Shown here piece after piece: positions 1 through 7,433 of a DNA stretch of 64,000 nucleotides. Source of the DNA: CAVPTL01 sp963794415 (lineage in GTDB: Bacteria > Actinomycetota > Thermoleophilia > Gaiellales > JAICJC01); assembly GCA_963794415.1 (NCBI GenBank), contig CAWCDI010000001.1, positions 930,001-994,000 of the forward strand. The letters run 5' to 3'. The notes beneath the pieces are model-generated. The model saw nothing but the letters and a program-made list of their open reading frames with translations. It searched no databases and was not told the origin of the DNA. Position 1 is the first letter of the stretch. Every line of letters starts with the position of its first letter. The position numbers were made by a program, and so were the translations under genes.

Positions 1-33
1 AGATACTGCGATGCACGCGTGATCATGAAGGCG

Positions 34-1458
34 TCAGCTCGCTGCCGCCGCAGCCTTGCGCTTGCGCGCCGGCGGCAGATGGAGCGGACGGCCGAGTGCC
101 ACGAGGGCTGCCTCCTTGACGGCCTCGGCGAGGGTGGGATGCGCCGCGAACGAGTCGCCGATGGTCTCGACGGTGGCCTCTGCGGTGATCCCCACCACGC
201 CGGCGTTGATGAGCTCGGTCGCCTGCGGGCCGACGATCACGATGCCCAGGAGCTCGCCGTAGTGGCTCTCGTGGATGGTCTTCACCCAACCGGCGGTGTC
301 GGCGAACATCTGCGCTCTGGCCGACGCCGCGAACGGGAACTTGCCCACCGCGACGTCGTCGCCGAACTTCTCGCGCGCCTCGGCCTCGGTCATGCCGACG
401 GACGCCACCTCGGGGTCGGTGTACGTGCAGCGCGGCACAGCTGCGTAGTCGATCTCGGAGTCGTGGCCCAGGGCGTTCTCGGCCGCGATCTCGCCCTCGC
501 GGAACGAGGTGTGGGCAAGCTGCCACTGCCCGGCGACATCGCCTGCGACGAAGATGTGCGGCACGCTGGTGCGCATGTGGCGGTCGGTGCTCACGCCCTT
601 GCGGGCATCGAACGAGACGCCGGCTGCCTCGAGGCCGATGTTGTGGACGCTCGGCCCGCGGCCGGTCGCCACCAGGACGAGGTCGGCAGTGACCTCCCCG
701 CCCTTCGCGTCGGCGTCCTGGAACGTGACGGTCACGTCGTGCTCGCCGTCGACCACCGCGGTGGCGCGGCTGCCGAGGTGCATGGTGATGCCGCGCTTCT
801 TGAAGGCGCGGGCGAGCTCCTTGGAGGCGTCCTCGTCCTCCATCGGCAGCAGCCGGTCGAGCATCTCGACGATGGTCACCTCGACGCCCCAGTGATGCAT
901 GATCGAGGCGAACTCGACGCCGATCACGCCGCCGCCCAGGACGAGTAACCGCCTGGGCAGCTCGGTGATCTCGAGCAGGCCGGTGGAATCGACGCAGCGC
1001 GGGCCGTCGATGCCGTCAACGGGCGGGCGCAGCGGATGGCTGCCGGTGGCGATCACCGCGGTCTTGAAGGTGATGTCCTCCTGCCCGTCGACGCCGATGG
1101 TGTGGGCATCCTTGAAGGCGCCATGGCCCGTCACGACCGTGATGCCGTTGGCCTTCACCACGCCGGTGATGCCGTTCACGAGGCCGTTGACGATGTTCTC
1201 CTTGTTGGACTGCGTCTGGGAGAAGTCGAGCTCGGCGCCGGTGACGTTCACGCCGATCTTGGCGTAGTTGCCGCGCGTCTCGGCCAGCGCGTGCGCGGTC
1301 GTGACCCAGGCCTTGGTGGGGATGCAGCCGACCGTGATGCAGGTGCCGCCGACGCGGGCCTGCTCGATCAGTACGACGCTTGCGCCCAGCTGGGCCGCGC
1401 GGATGGCGGCCGGGTATCCCCCGGGCCCGCCGCCCAGGACGGCGACATCACACTCCAT
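34..1458 (-). CDS. lpdA: Dihydrolipoamide dehydrogenase (E3)
   Basis: 474 aa FAD flavoprotein that reoxidises dihydrolipoyl groups with NAD+ for 2-oxoacid dehydrogenase complexes in the cytosol. The FAD-binding GGGPGG is at residues 9-14. The redox disulfide is C40/C45 in GGTCITVGCIPTK. A second Rossmann motif, GGGVIGVEFAS, lies mid-protein for NAD, and the C-terminal AAHPTLAEA carries the His-Glu pair of the dimer-interface active site. GAGGAG sits 9 nt before the ATG. The gene follows the free lipoyl-domain gene by 62 nt and is divergent from pdhABC, so E3 is made from a separate transcript. Length is normal for the family. Confidence 0.96.
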   Translation of the reverse strand: MECDVAVLGGGPGGYPAAIRAAQLGASVVLIEQARVGGTCITVGCIPTKAWVTTAHALAETRGNYAKIGVNVTGAELDFSQTQSNKENIVNGLVNGITGVVKANGITVVTGHGAFKDAHTIGVDGQEDITFKTAVIATGSHPLRPPVDGIDGPRCVDSTGLLEITELPRRLLVLGGGVIGVEFASIMHHWGVEVTIVEMLDRLLPMEDEDASKELARAFKKRGITMHLGSRATAVVDGEHDVTVTFQDADAKGGEVTADLVLVATGRGPSVHNIGLEAAGVSFDARKGVSTDRHMRTSVPHIFVAGDVAGQWQLAHTSFREGEIAAENALGHDSEIDYAAVPRCTYTDPEVASVGMTEAEAREKFGDDVAVGKFPFAASARAQMFADTAGWVKTIHESHYGELLGIVIVGPQATELINAGVVGITAEATVETIGDSFAAHPTLAEAVKEAALVALGRPLHLPPARKRKAAAAAS

Positions 1459-1520
1459 AGGAACTCGCTCCTCGCGATCGCTTCTGAAATCGGGTGAATC
1501 CTAGTAGAAGCGCCGGAGCA

Positions 1521-1772
1521 TCAGACCTGCTCGCCGGGCTCCCCGATCCAGGCGATGGTGGTGCCCGCGGGATACTCCTCGCCCTGCTCGGCCACGACCT
1601 GCAGGAGCACGCCCTCGGCCTCGGCCTCGACCTCCTGCGTCACCTTGTCGGTGTCGAGCTCGTAGAGCGGGTCTCCGGGCTTCACGGCGGCTCCGGGCTC
1701 GACGAGGAACCGGATGAGCACCGCTCCGCCGGCGTCGTCGCCGAGGTCGGGGATCGTCACTGCGGTGGCCAT
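1521..1772 (-). CDS. Free-standing lipoyl-domain protein
   Basis: 83 aa, essentially one biotinyl/lipoyl-attachment domain and nothing else. The lipoylation lysine is K43 in the classic ELDTDKVTQEVE hairpin turn. DTDK is typical of lipoyl rather than biotin domains (biotin domains have MKM). It lies immediately upstream of lpdA on the same strand and back-to-back with pdhA. It may carry lipoyl for this complex or for another one encoded elsewhere, or act as a lipoate carrier; the sequence does not decide. A TAGGCT hexamer ends 8 nt before the ATG and there is no Shine-Dalgarno site, so the transcript may be leaderless. Confidence 0.85.
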   Translation of the reverse strand: MATAVTIPDLGDDAGGAVLIRFLVEPGAAVKPGDPLYELDTDKVTQEVEAEAEGVLLQVVAEQGEEYPAGTTIAWIGEPGEQV

Positions 1773-1780
1773 ATTTCAAG

Positions 1781-1786
1781 AGCCTA
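1781..1786 (-). promoter_or_regulatory. -10 element of lipoyl-domain/lpdA unit
   Basis: TAGGCT read on the minus strand, 8 nt before the ATG at 1772. The same hexamer precedes the regulator at 29946 and the RCK gene at 49654. The position predicts a start site at or next to the A of the start codon. Confidence 0.5.
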
Positions 1787-1800
1787 CCCGACGATGACGA

Positions 1801-1806
1801 TAGTGT
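1801..1806 (+). promoter_or_regulatory. -10 element of pdhABC
   Basis: TAGTGT ends 7 nt before the pdhA ATG at 1814, with no Shine-Dalgarno site. Only 41 bp separate pdhA from the divergent lipoyl-domain gene, so the two -10 elements lie about 15 bp apart. Confidence 0.5.
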
Positions 1807-1813
1807 TCCGGCA

Positions 1814-2887
1814 ATGGCGCGAGCACAATCCGAACCGGCGCTCGAACTCGACGCCGAAAACGCCCACCGGCTCTTTCGCGAGATGGTGCTGATCCGCCGC
1901 TTCGAGGAGCGCACCGAGGAGCAGTACACGCGGGCGAGGATCGGCGGCTACTGCCACCTCGCGATCGGCGAGGAGGCCTCGGTCGTCGGCTCCATCGACG
2001 CGATGGAGGAGGGCGACTGCATCTTCACCTCCTACCGCGACCATGGCACCGCGCTGGCCGTCGGCAGCCCTCCGGCCGCGGTCATGGCCGAGCTCTTCGG
2101 CAAGGTCACCGGCGTGGCCCACGGCCGCGGCGGCTCGATGCACCTGCTCGACGCCGAGCGGCGCTTCTACGGCGGCTGGGGCATCGTGGGCGCGCACCTG
2201 CCCATCGCAGCAGGGGCGGCGCTCGCACTCGAGCACACCGGCCAGCGAAACGCCGTGCTCTGCCAGTTCGGCGACGGCTCGGTCGAGACAGGCGCCTTCC
2301 ACGAGGCGCTCAACCTCGCCGCCGTGTGGCAGCTCCCCATCGTCTTTCAGATCATCAACAACCAGTACGGCATGGGCACCTCGGTCGAGCAGTCCTCCGC
2401 CGAGCCCGACCTCTGGAAGCGCTCCGCGGCCTACCGCATGCACGGCGAGCGCGTCGATGGAAACGACCTGCTCGCGGTGCGCGAGGCTACTGCCCGCCTG
2501 CTGGAGGACGCGCGGGCCGAGCGGAAGCCCGCGCTCCTCGAGACGGTCACCTACCGGCACCGCGGCCACTCGGTGGCAGACGCCGGCAAGGTGTACCGCA
2601 CCAGCGAGGAGATCGAATCCTGGAAGGAGCGCGACCCGATCACCCGCTTTGCGCTGGTGGCCGCCGAGCGCGGCCTGCTCACCGACGGCGACATCGAGGA
2701 CATCTGGCGCGAGGTCAACGACGTCGTGAAGGCCGCCATCGACGATGCCCTGGCCGCGGCGGATCCCGACCGCGACTCGCTCTACGAGCATCTCTACGGC
2801 GATCCCGCATCCGCCGAGCAGTTCTCGCGCATGCGCTCAGGCGCTCCCTTCGGCGAGCGGGCGGAGGGTGAATCATGGCCGACGTGA
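1814..2887 (+). CDS. pdhA: Pyruvate dehydrogenase E1 component, alpha subunit
   Basis: 357 aa. The alpha half of the thiamine-diphosphate E1 decarboxylase that feeds pyruvate carbon to the lipoyl arm of E2. The thiamine-diphosphate motif runs from GDG (residues 153-155) to the NN pair at 182-183. The conserved TSYRDHGTALA and GRGGSMH segments match the PdhA group of the heterodimeric E1 family rather than branched-chain E1. First gene of pdhA-pdhB-pdhC, overlapping pdhB by 13 nt. The start is the first in-frame ATG after a close -10 element; acetoin dehydrogenase is the main alternative because its subunits are homologous. Confidence 0.9.
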   Translation: MARAQSEPALELDAENAHRLFREMVLIRRFEERTEEQYTRARIGGYCHLAIGEEASVVGSIDAMEEGDCIFTSYRDHGTALAVGSPPAAVMAELFGKVTGVAHGRGGSMHLLDAERRFYGGWGIVGAHLPIAAGAALALEHTGQRNAVLCQFGDGSVETGAFHEALNLAAVWQLPIVFQIINNQYGMGTSVEQSSAEPDLWKRSAAYRMHGERVDGNDLLAVREATARLLEDARAERKPALLETVTYRHRGHSVADAGKVYRTSEEIESWKERDPITRFALVAAERGLLTDGDIEDIWREVNDVVKAAIDDALAAADPDRDSLYEHLYGDPASAEQFSRMRSGAPFGERAEGESWPT

Positions 2888-3873
2888 CCTACCGCGAGGC
2901 GCTTCGCCGTGCCCTCGACGAGGAGCTGGGACGCGACCAGTCGGTGCTGCTCATGGGCGAGGAGATCGGCCGGTTCGAGGGCTCGTACAAGGTGACCGCA
3001 GGCCTCTGGGAGAAGTACGGCGCCCGCCGCGTGCGCGAGACGCCCATCTCCGAGGAGGGCTTCGTCGGCGCGGGCATCGGCGCCGCCATGATGGGCCTTC
3101 GCCCGGTCATCGAGATCATGACCATCAACTTCATCCTCCCGGCGATGGATCAGGTCATCAACCACGCCGCGAAGATCCGCTACATGTTCGGCGGCACGGT
3201 GGGCGTGCCGCTGGTGATCCGTACGCCCGGCGGCGCGGGCGCCCAGCTCACCGCCCAGCACTCGCAGAGCCTCGAGGCCTGGTTTGCCAGCTGCCCGGGC
3301 CTGAAGGTGGTCGCCCCGGCCACCCCGGCCGACGCCTACGGCATGCTGAAGACCGCCATCCGTGACGACGACCCGGTGCTCTTCGTCGAGAACCTGGTGA
3401 TGTACAACGTCGGCGGCACCATCCCCGACGACCCGGAGTTCACCGTGCCGTTCGGGCTCGCCGAGGTGCAGCGCGAGGGCACCGACCTCACCATCGTGGC
3501 GCACTCCTACACCGTCCAGCGCGCGCTCCGGGTGGCCGACCGGCTCGCCCAGGACGGCATCTCGGTGGAGGTCGTCGACCTGCGCTCGCTGCGCCCCCTC
3601 GACGTCGATACCGTGGCGGAGTCCGTCCGCAAGACCAGCCGGGCGCTGATTGCCGAGGAAGGCTGGTCAACCTACGGCGTCGGCGCCGAGCTCGCCGCCC
3701 GCATCTCGCGCGTCTGCTTCGACGACCTGGACGCGCCCGTCGAGCGAGTCGGCTCGGCCGAGGTGCCAATGCCCTATGCAAAACCGCTGGAGCGCGCAGC
3801 ACTGCCGCTCGAGGCCAAGATCGAAGCCGCTGCCCGCAACCTGTTGCGCGAGTGCGGGATTGGAGTGAACTGA
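2875..3873 (+). CDS. pdhB: Pyruvate dehydrogenase E1 component, beta subunit
   Basis: 332 aa transketolase-type beta subunit that completes the E1 active site with PdhA. Recognisable family segments are VLLMGEEIGRFEGSYKVT, ETPISEEGFVGAGIGAAMMG and VVDLRSLRPLD, in the usual order of the pyrimidine-binding domain followed by the C-terminal transketolase domain. A GGAGGG run lies just upstream of the ATG inside the 3' end of pdhA. Its stop codon overlaps the pdhC start as TGATG, so the three genes are probably translationally coupled. Confidence 0.93.
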   Translation: MADVTYREALRRALDEELGRDQSVLLMGEEIGRFEGSYKVTAGLWEKYGARRVRETPISEEGFVGAGIGAAMMGLRPVIEIMTINFILPAMDQVINHAAKIRYMFGGTVGVPLVIRTPGGAGAQLTAQHSQSLEAWFASCPGLKVVAPATPADAYGMLKTAIRDDDPVLFVENLVMYNVGGTIPDDPEFTVPFGLAEVQREGTDLTIVAHSYTVQRALRVADRLAQDGISVEVVDLRSLRPLDVDTVAESVRKTSRALIAEEGWSTYGVGAELAARISRVCFDDLDAPVERVGSAEVPMPYAKPLERAALPLEAKIEAAARNLLRECGIGVN

Positions 3874-5150
3874 TGGCTGAAGAACTCGTGATGCCGCGCC
3901 TGAGCGACACGATGGAGCAGGGCACCATCGGCCGGTGGCTGAAGGCCGAGGGTGACGCGATCAAGGAGGGCGACGTCCTCGCCGAGATCGAGACCGACAA
4001 GGCCACCATGGAGTTCCAGGCATACGCCGACGGGACGCTTCTGAAGATCCTCGTCGGAGACGGCGAGACCGCCGATCTCGGCGCCCCGATCGCGCTTGTC
4101 GGCGAGGAGGGCGAGGCCGTGCCGGAGACCGCGAGCGGCGCGAACGGCGCGTCGGCAGCGGCCCCGGCCGAGCCCGCCGCGGCAGCCGAGCCGGCCGCCG
4201 CCGAGCCTGCGCCCGCAGCGGCGCCTGCCGGCAACGGCAGCGTGCCCGAAGGCATCCGGATCAGCCCCATCGCGCGACGCATGGCCGACACGGCCGGCCT
4301 CTCGCTGGCCGCGCTGGCCGGCAAGGGCTCGGGCCCCGAGGGCAGGATCGTGAAGGCCGACGTCGAGCGCGCCATCGCCGCCGGCGGCGCCGTTTCGGCA
4401 CCCGCGCCGGCCGCGCCTGCTCCTGCGGCCCCGCCCAGGCCGGCCCCCGTCGTGATCACCGGCGAGGACGAGGTGCGCGAGCTCACGCCCATGCTGAAGG
4501 CCGTCGCGAAGCGGATGTCGGACTCGAAGTCGGCCGTCCCCCACTTCTACCTCACGGCCGAGATCGACATGACCCGCGCTGCACAGACCCGCGCCGAGCT
4601 GAACGAGGGCCTGGCGGCCACGGGCGAGAAGATCAGCATCAACGACCTCATCGTGCGGGCCTGCGCGATGGCGCTGGTCGAGAATCCGCAGGCGCACCGC
4701 TCCTACGTTGACGGCCGCCACATCTACCACGCCCACGCCAACATCGGCATCGCCGTGGCGCTCGACGACGGGCTCATCGTCCCCGTGCTCCGTGCCGCCG
4801 ACGCCCGCACCCTGCGCGAGACGGCCATCGCGACGCGCGACCTGGGCCTGCGGGCCCGCGCCGGCGGCCTGAAGCAGAACGAGATCGAGGGCGGCACCTT
4901 CACCATCTCGAACCTCGGCATGATGGGCGTCCACTCGTTCGCGGCCATCATCAACCCGCCCGAGTCGGCGATCCTCGCCGTGGGCGGCACCGCCGACCGG
5001 CCGGTGGTGGTGGACGGCCAGATCGCAGTGCGGTCGATCATGACCGTGACGCTCGCGTGCGATCACCGGGCGTGCTCGGGGGCCGACGGCGCGCGCCTGC
5101 TGCAGTCGATCAAGCGCATCCTGCAGGCACCGACGATGCTGCTCGCCTGA
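3873..5150 (+). CDS. pdhC: Dihydrolipoamide acyltransferase (E2) of the pyruvate dehydrogenase complex
   Basis: 425 aa. Domain order: lipoyl domain (about 3-78, lipoyl lysine K43 in ETDKATMEF), Ala/Pro-rich linker (about 95-125), E1/E3-binding domain (about 128-168, RISPIARRMA), second linker, catalytic acyltransferase domain (about 203-425). The catalytic histidine is H398 in DHRACSGADGA. The position normally held by Asp four residues later (HRxxDG) is S402, which is unusual (see findings). The start is ATG at 3873 in the TGATG overlap with pdhB, preceded by GGAG at good spacing. It forms the core of the complex with PdhA, PdhB and Lpd. Confidence 0.92.
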   Translation: MAEELVMPRLSDTMEQGTIGRWLKAEGDAIKEGDVLAEIETDKATMEFQAYADGTLLKILVGDGETADLGAPIALVGEEGEAVPETASGANGASAAAPAEPAAAAEPAAAEPAPAAAPAGNGSVPEGIRISPIARRMADTAGLSLAALAGKGSGPEGRIVKADVERAIAAGGAVSAPAPAAPAPAAPPRPAPVVITGEDEVRELTPMLKAVAKRMSDSKSAVPHFYLTAEIDMTRAAQTRAELNEGLAATGEKISINDLIVRACAMALVENPQAHRSYVDGRHIYHAHANIGIAVALDDGLIVPVLRAADARTLRETAIATRDLGLRARAGGLKQNEIEGGTFTISNLGMMGVHSFAAIINPPESAILAVGGTADRPVVVDGQIAVRSIMTVTLACDHRACSGADGARLLQSIKRILQAPTMLLA

Positions 5151-5165
5151 TCTCCCGGCTGGCGG

Positions 5166-5171
5166 TACAGT
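5166..5171 (+). promoter_or_regulatory. -10 element of the CBS-domain gene
   Basis: TACAGT ends 6 nt before the ATG at 5178, and no ribosome-binding site intervenes. It lies in the 27-nt gap after pdhC, so the CBS gene can be expressed on its own. Confidence 0.45.
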
Positions 5172-5177
5172 TGATCA

Positions 5178-5639
5178 ATGCAGCTCACTGACGTCATGTC
5201 CACCGAGATCGTCTCGGTCACCCCCGAGAGCACCATCGGCGACGCCGCCCACCGCATGGTGGACGCAGATACCGGCGCGAGCGTCGTCATCGACGACGCC
5301 GACGAGCTGGTGGGCATGATCACCGAGCGCGACCTCCTGCGCTGCTTCGGCGAGGGCATCGATCCGGGGATGCCGGTCGAGGACCGCATGACCCGGCACG
5401 TGCTCACCGCCGGGCCGAGCACCGAGATCCCCGAGGCCATCGCGCTGATGGTCGACGGCCACTTCCGCCACCTGCCGGTGGTGAACGACGCCGGTCACGT
5501 GATCGGCATGGTCTCGATGCGCGACCTGATGACCTACACGTCCATGCGGCTGCGCGGCAACACCTTCGGCAGCGAGGGCGACCTCGACCCGGCCGAGGTC
5601 ATTGCGACGATCCACCGCATGCGCACCGGCGCAGCGTAG
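5178..5639 (+). CDS. Tandem CBS-domain protein
   Basis: 153 aa made of two CBS domains (about 1-60 and 66-125) with no attached enzyme or transporter. The repeated signature is visible: LVGMITERDLLRC in the first and HVIGMVSMRDLMT in the second. Free CBS pairs bind adenosine nucleotides and often act as energy sensors. The substrate and partner cannot be told from sequence. It sits 27 nt after pdhC and converges on the aminopeptidase gene with only 9 nt between stops. Confidence 0.88.
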   Translation: MQLTDVMSTEIVSVTPESTIGDAAHRMVDADTGASVVIDDADELVGMITERDLLRCFGEGIDPGMPVEDRMTRHVLTAGPSTEIPEAIALMVDGHFRHLPVVNDAGHVIGMVSMRDLMTYTSMRLRGNTFGSEGDLDPAEVIATIHRMRTGAA

Positions 5640-5648
5640 GCCGCCCGC

Positions 5649-6845
5649 TCAGATCTGCCAGGCGCCCGCTTGCAGGACGGGGACCCGGGTGCCGTCGGGC
5701 TTGATGCCGGTGACCACCATCTCCGGCGAGCCGATCATGAAGTCGATGTGCAGCTCACTGCGGTTGATCCGGTCGCGGTCGGCCTCGCCCACCGCCCAGT
5801 CGAAGCCCTGGCCCAGCGCGATGTGGCTGGCGGCGTTCTCATCGATGAGCGTTGACCAAAAGACGGTGTCGAGCGGCCCGATGCGGCCGTTGCCATCGAC
5901 CAGCGCGAGCTCGCCGAGCCGCGAGGCGCCCTCGTCGCGTCCGGCGTAGCCGCGCATCACGTCTGCGCCCTGCTCGGCGTCGATCCGCACGGCCTTCCCG
6001 TCCTTGAACTCGACCTCGAGGCCGATGATCATCTGCCCCTCGCGCTCGAGCGGCTTGGTGGACCGCACCACGCCGTCCACGCGCGTCGGATCGGGCGTCG
6101 TGAAGACCTCTTCGGTCGGCAGGTTGGGCCGGTGCTCGAGCCCGTCGAATCGCGTCAGTGAGCCGGTCCACCAGATGCTGGTGGGAAGCAGGCCCACTGT
6201 CAGATCGGTGCCGGGCGCCTCCAGGTGGATCGCGTCGAACCGCTGCGCATCGAGCGCTGCCTTGGCCTCGCCGAGCTCGGCGATGCGCTCTGTCCACGCG
6301 GCCACCGGGTCGGGCATGTCGAGGCGGCACATGTGCTCCACCTGCTGCCACAGCTTCTCGAGCGCCTCGTCCGGGCCGAGGTCGGGGTAGACCTGCGCCG
6401 CCCAGCCGGGCGTGGGCGCCGGGATGACCGTCCAGTTGAGGCGCGACTCCGTGAGGTTTCGGATCGACTCGGCGGCGGCCGGCGGCCGGTCGCGTGCCAG
6501 GCGGTCGCTGTCGAGCCCCGCAAGCAGCCCGGGGTAGCCGGATCCGGTGAGCCCGATGGTCGCGCCATGCTTGTCGCCGTGCTCGCGCAGCCGCGCGCTC
6601 ATCCAGTCGGGGCCGTAGCCCAGCGCCTCGTCGGGGCCGTGCTCGATGCGCGACCGCTTGATGTACGGGTCGTCGTAGGCGACATCGACGTGGATCGCGC
6701 CGGCTCGATAGGCCTGGTCGGCAACGGCGCGCGTCAGCGGCTCCTTGCCGATCTCCGAGATGATGATCACCTGCTGGCCGGGCTGGACGTTCGCGCCGAA
6801 GTTGACGGCGAGCTCGGCCAGCCGGTCGAGTCTGCCCTGCTGCAT
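5649..6845 (-). CDS. M29-family (AmpS/PepS/AmpT-type) aminopeptidase
   Basis: 398 aa cytosolic metalloaminopeptidase. The likely metal ligands of family M29 are all present: Glu in NLPTEEVFTTPD, Glu in GRDEGASRLGELALV, His in NAASHIALG, and His/Asp in ELHIDFMIG. The start chosen is ATG at 6845 (protein MQQGRLDRL), because family members begin here and a TATGTT hexamer ends 8 nt upstream; the reading frame stays open further upstream but without resemblance to the family. A GTG codon directly precedes this ATG. It probably trims short peptides. Confidence 0.9.
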   Translation of the reverse strand: MQQGRLDRLAELAVNFGANVQPGQQVIIISEIGKEPLTRAVADQAYRAGAIHVDVAYDDPYIKRSRIEHGPDEALGYGPDWMSARLREHGDKHGATIGLTGSGYPGLLAGLDSDRLARDRPPAAAESIRNLTESRLNWTVIPAPTPGWAAQVYPDLGPDEALEKLWQQVEHMCRLDMPDPVAAWTERIAELGEAKAALDAQRFDAIHLEAPGTDLTVGLLPTSIWWTGSLTRFDGLEHRPNLPTEEVFTTPDPTRVDGVVRSTKPLEREGQMIIGLEVEFKDGKAVRIDAEQGADVMRGYAGRDEGASRLGELALVDGNGRIGPLDTVFWSTLIDENAASHIALGQGFDWAVGEADRDRINRSELHIDFMIGSPEMVVTGIKPDGTRVPVLQAGAWQI

Positions 6846-6853
6846 CACCAGGG

Positions 6854-6859
6854 AACATA
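6854..6859 (-). promoter_or_regulatory. -10 element of the M29 aminopeptidase
   Basis: TATGTT on the minus strand, 8 nt before the ATG at 6845. It shares a 39-bp divergent gap with the promoter of the 6885 gene. Confidence 0.45.
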
Positions 6860-6871
6860 CAGGGCCTCTGC

Positions 6872-6877
6872 CATACT
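6872..6877 (+). promoter_or_regulatory. Possible -10 of the membrane protein/copCD unit
   Basis: CATACT, one base off TATACT, ends 7 nt before the ATG at 6885. No Shine-Dalgarno site precedes that ATG. Confidence 0.35.
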
Positions 6878-6884
6878 CCGCTCC

Positions 6885-7394
6885 ATGGAGCGCACCCTCT
6901 TCACCCGCCGCGTGCTGGCGGCCGCGCTGACGGTGGCAGCGGCCATCGCAGCACACGGCGGGGCGGCGCTCCTGGCGGATCCGCGCTGGGCCGCGTTCGC
7001 AGGCTTGGCAGCCGTAGGAGTGGTCGCCGCAGGGGTGCTCTTTGCCCGGGCGGTCAGGGCATGCATCAGCGCTCCGGCTCCGCCCCCGCTCTGGATCACG
7101 GCAGCCCTCCTCCTCGCCGCCCAGACCGCGGCGCATCTCGCCCTCCTGGCCGGCGGCGTGCACTCCGGGTCGGCGCAGGCCGGCACCCTCGCGCTGCACG
7201 TCGCGCTCGCGCTGCTGGTGGCCCTCCTCCTGCATAGCGGCGATGCGTGGCTGGGTCAGCGGCTGCGCACGCTCGCCGCCCTCCTCACCCCGGCGCTCAC
7301 CCCCGCTCCGCGCGGAAACGGGCGCACGGTTGGCCTGCGCTCGATCGCATTGCAGGCAGCGGCCGCCCCGCGTGCGCCGCCTGCGGCGGCCTGA
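6885..7394 (+). CDS. Small multi-pass membrane protein upstream of copCD
   Basis: 169 aa, not recognised. About four hydrophobic segments (near 8-28, 37-57, 73-93 and 99-118) with histidines at membrane edges (AAHGG, TAAHLALLAGGVHSG, LLLHSGDAW), then a Pro/Ala-rich tail. It sits 39 nt before the CopC-CopD fusion on the same strand, so a role in copper handling is a reasonable guess from context only. No catalytic motif is visible. Confidence 0.6.
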   Translation: MERTLFTRRVLAAALTVAAAIAAHGGAALLADPRWAAFAGLAAVGVVAAGVLFARAVRACISAPAPPPLWITAALLLAAQTAAHLALLAGGVHSGSAQAGTLALHVALALLVALLLHSGDAWLGQRLRTLAALLTPALTPAPRGNGRTVGLRSIALQAAAAPRAPPAAA

Positions 7395-7433
7395 CCGACC
7401 GCCCGTACGTCGATCTCCGGAGGTGTGCTGCCC

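Noticed and set aside
19..948. Long + frames opposite lpdA
   Set aside because: Shadow of lpdA; no family resemblance, start site or promoter.
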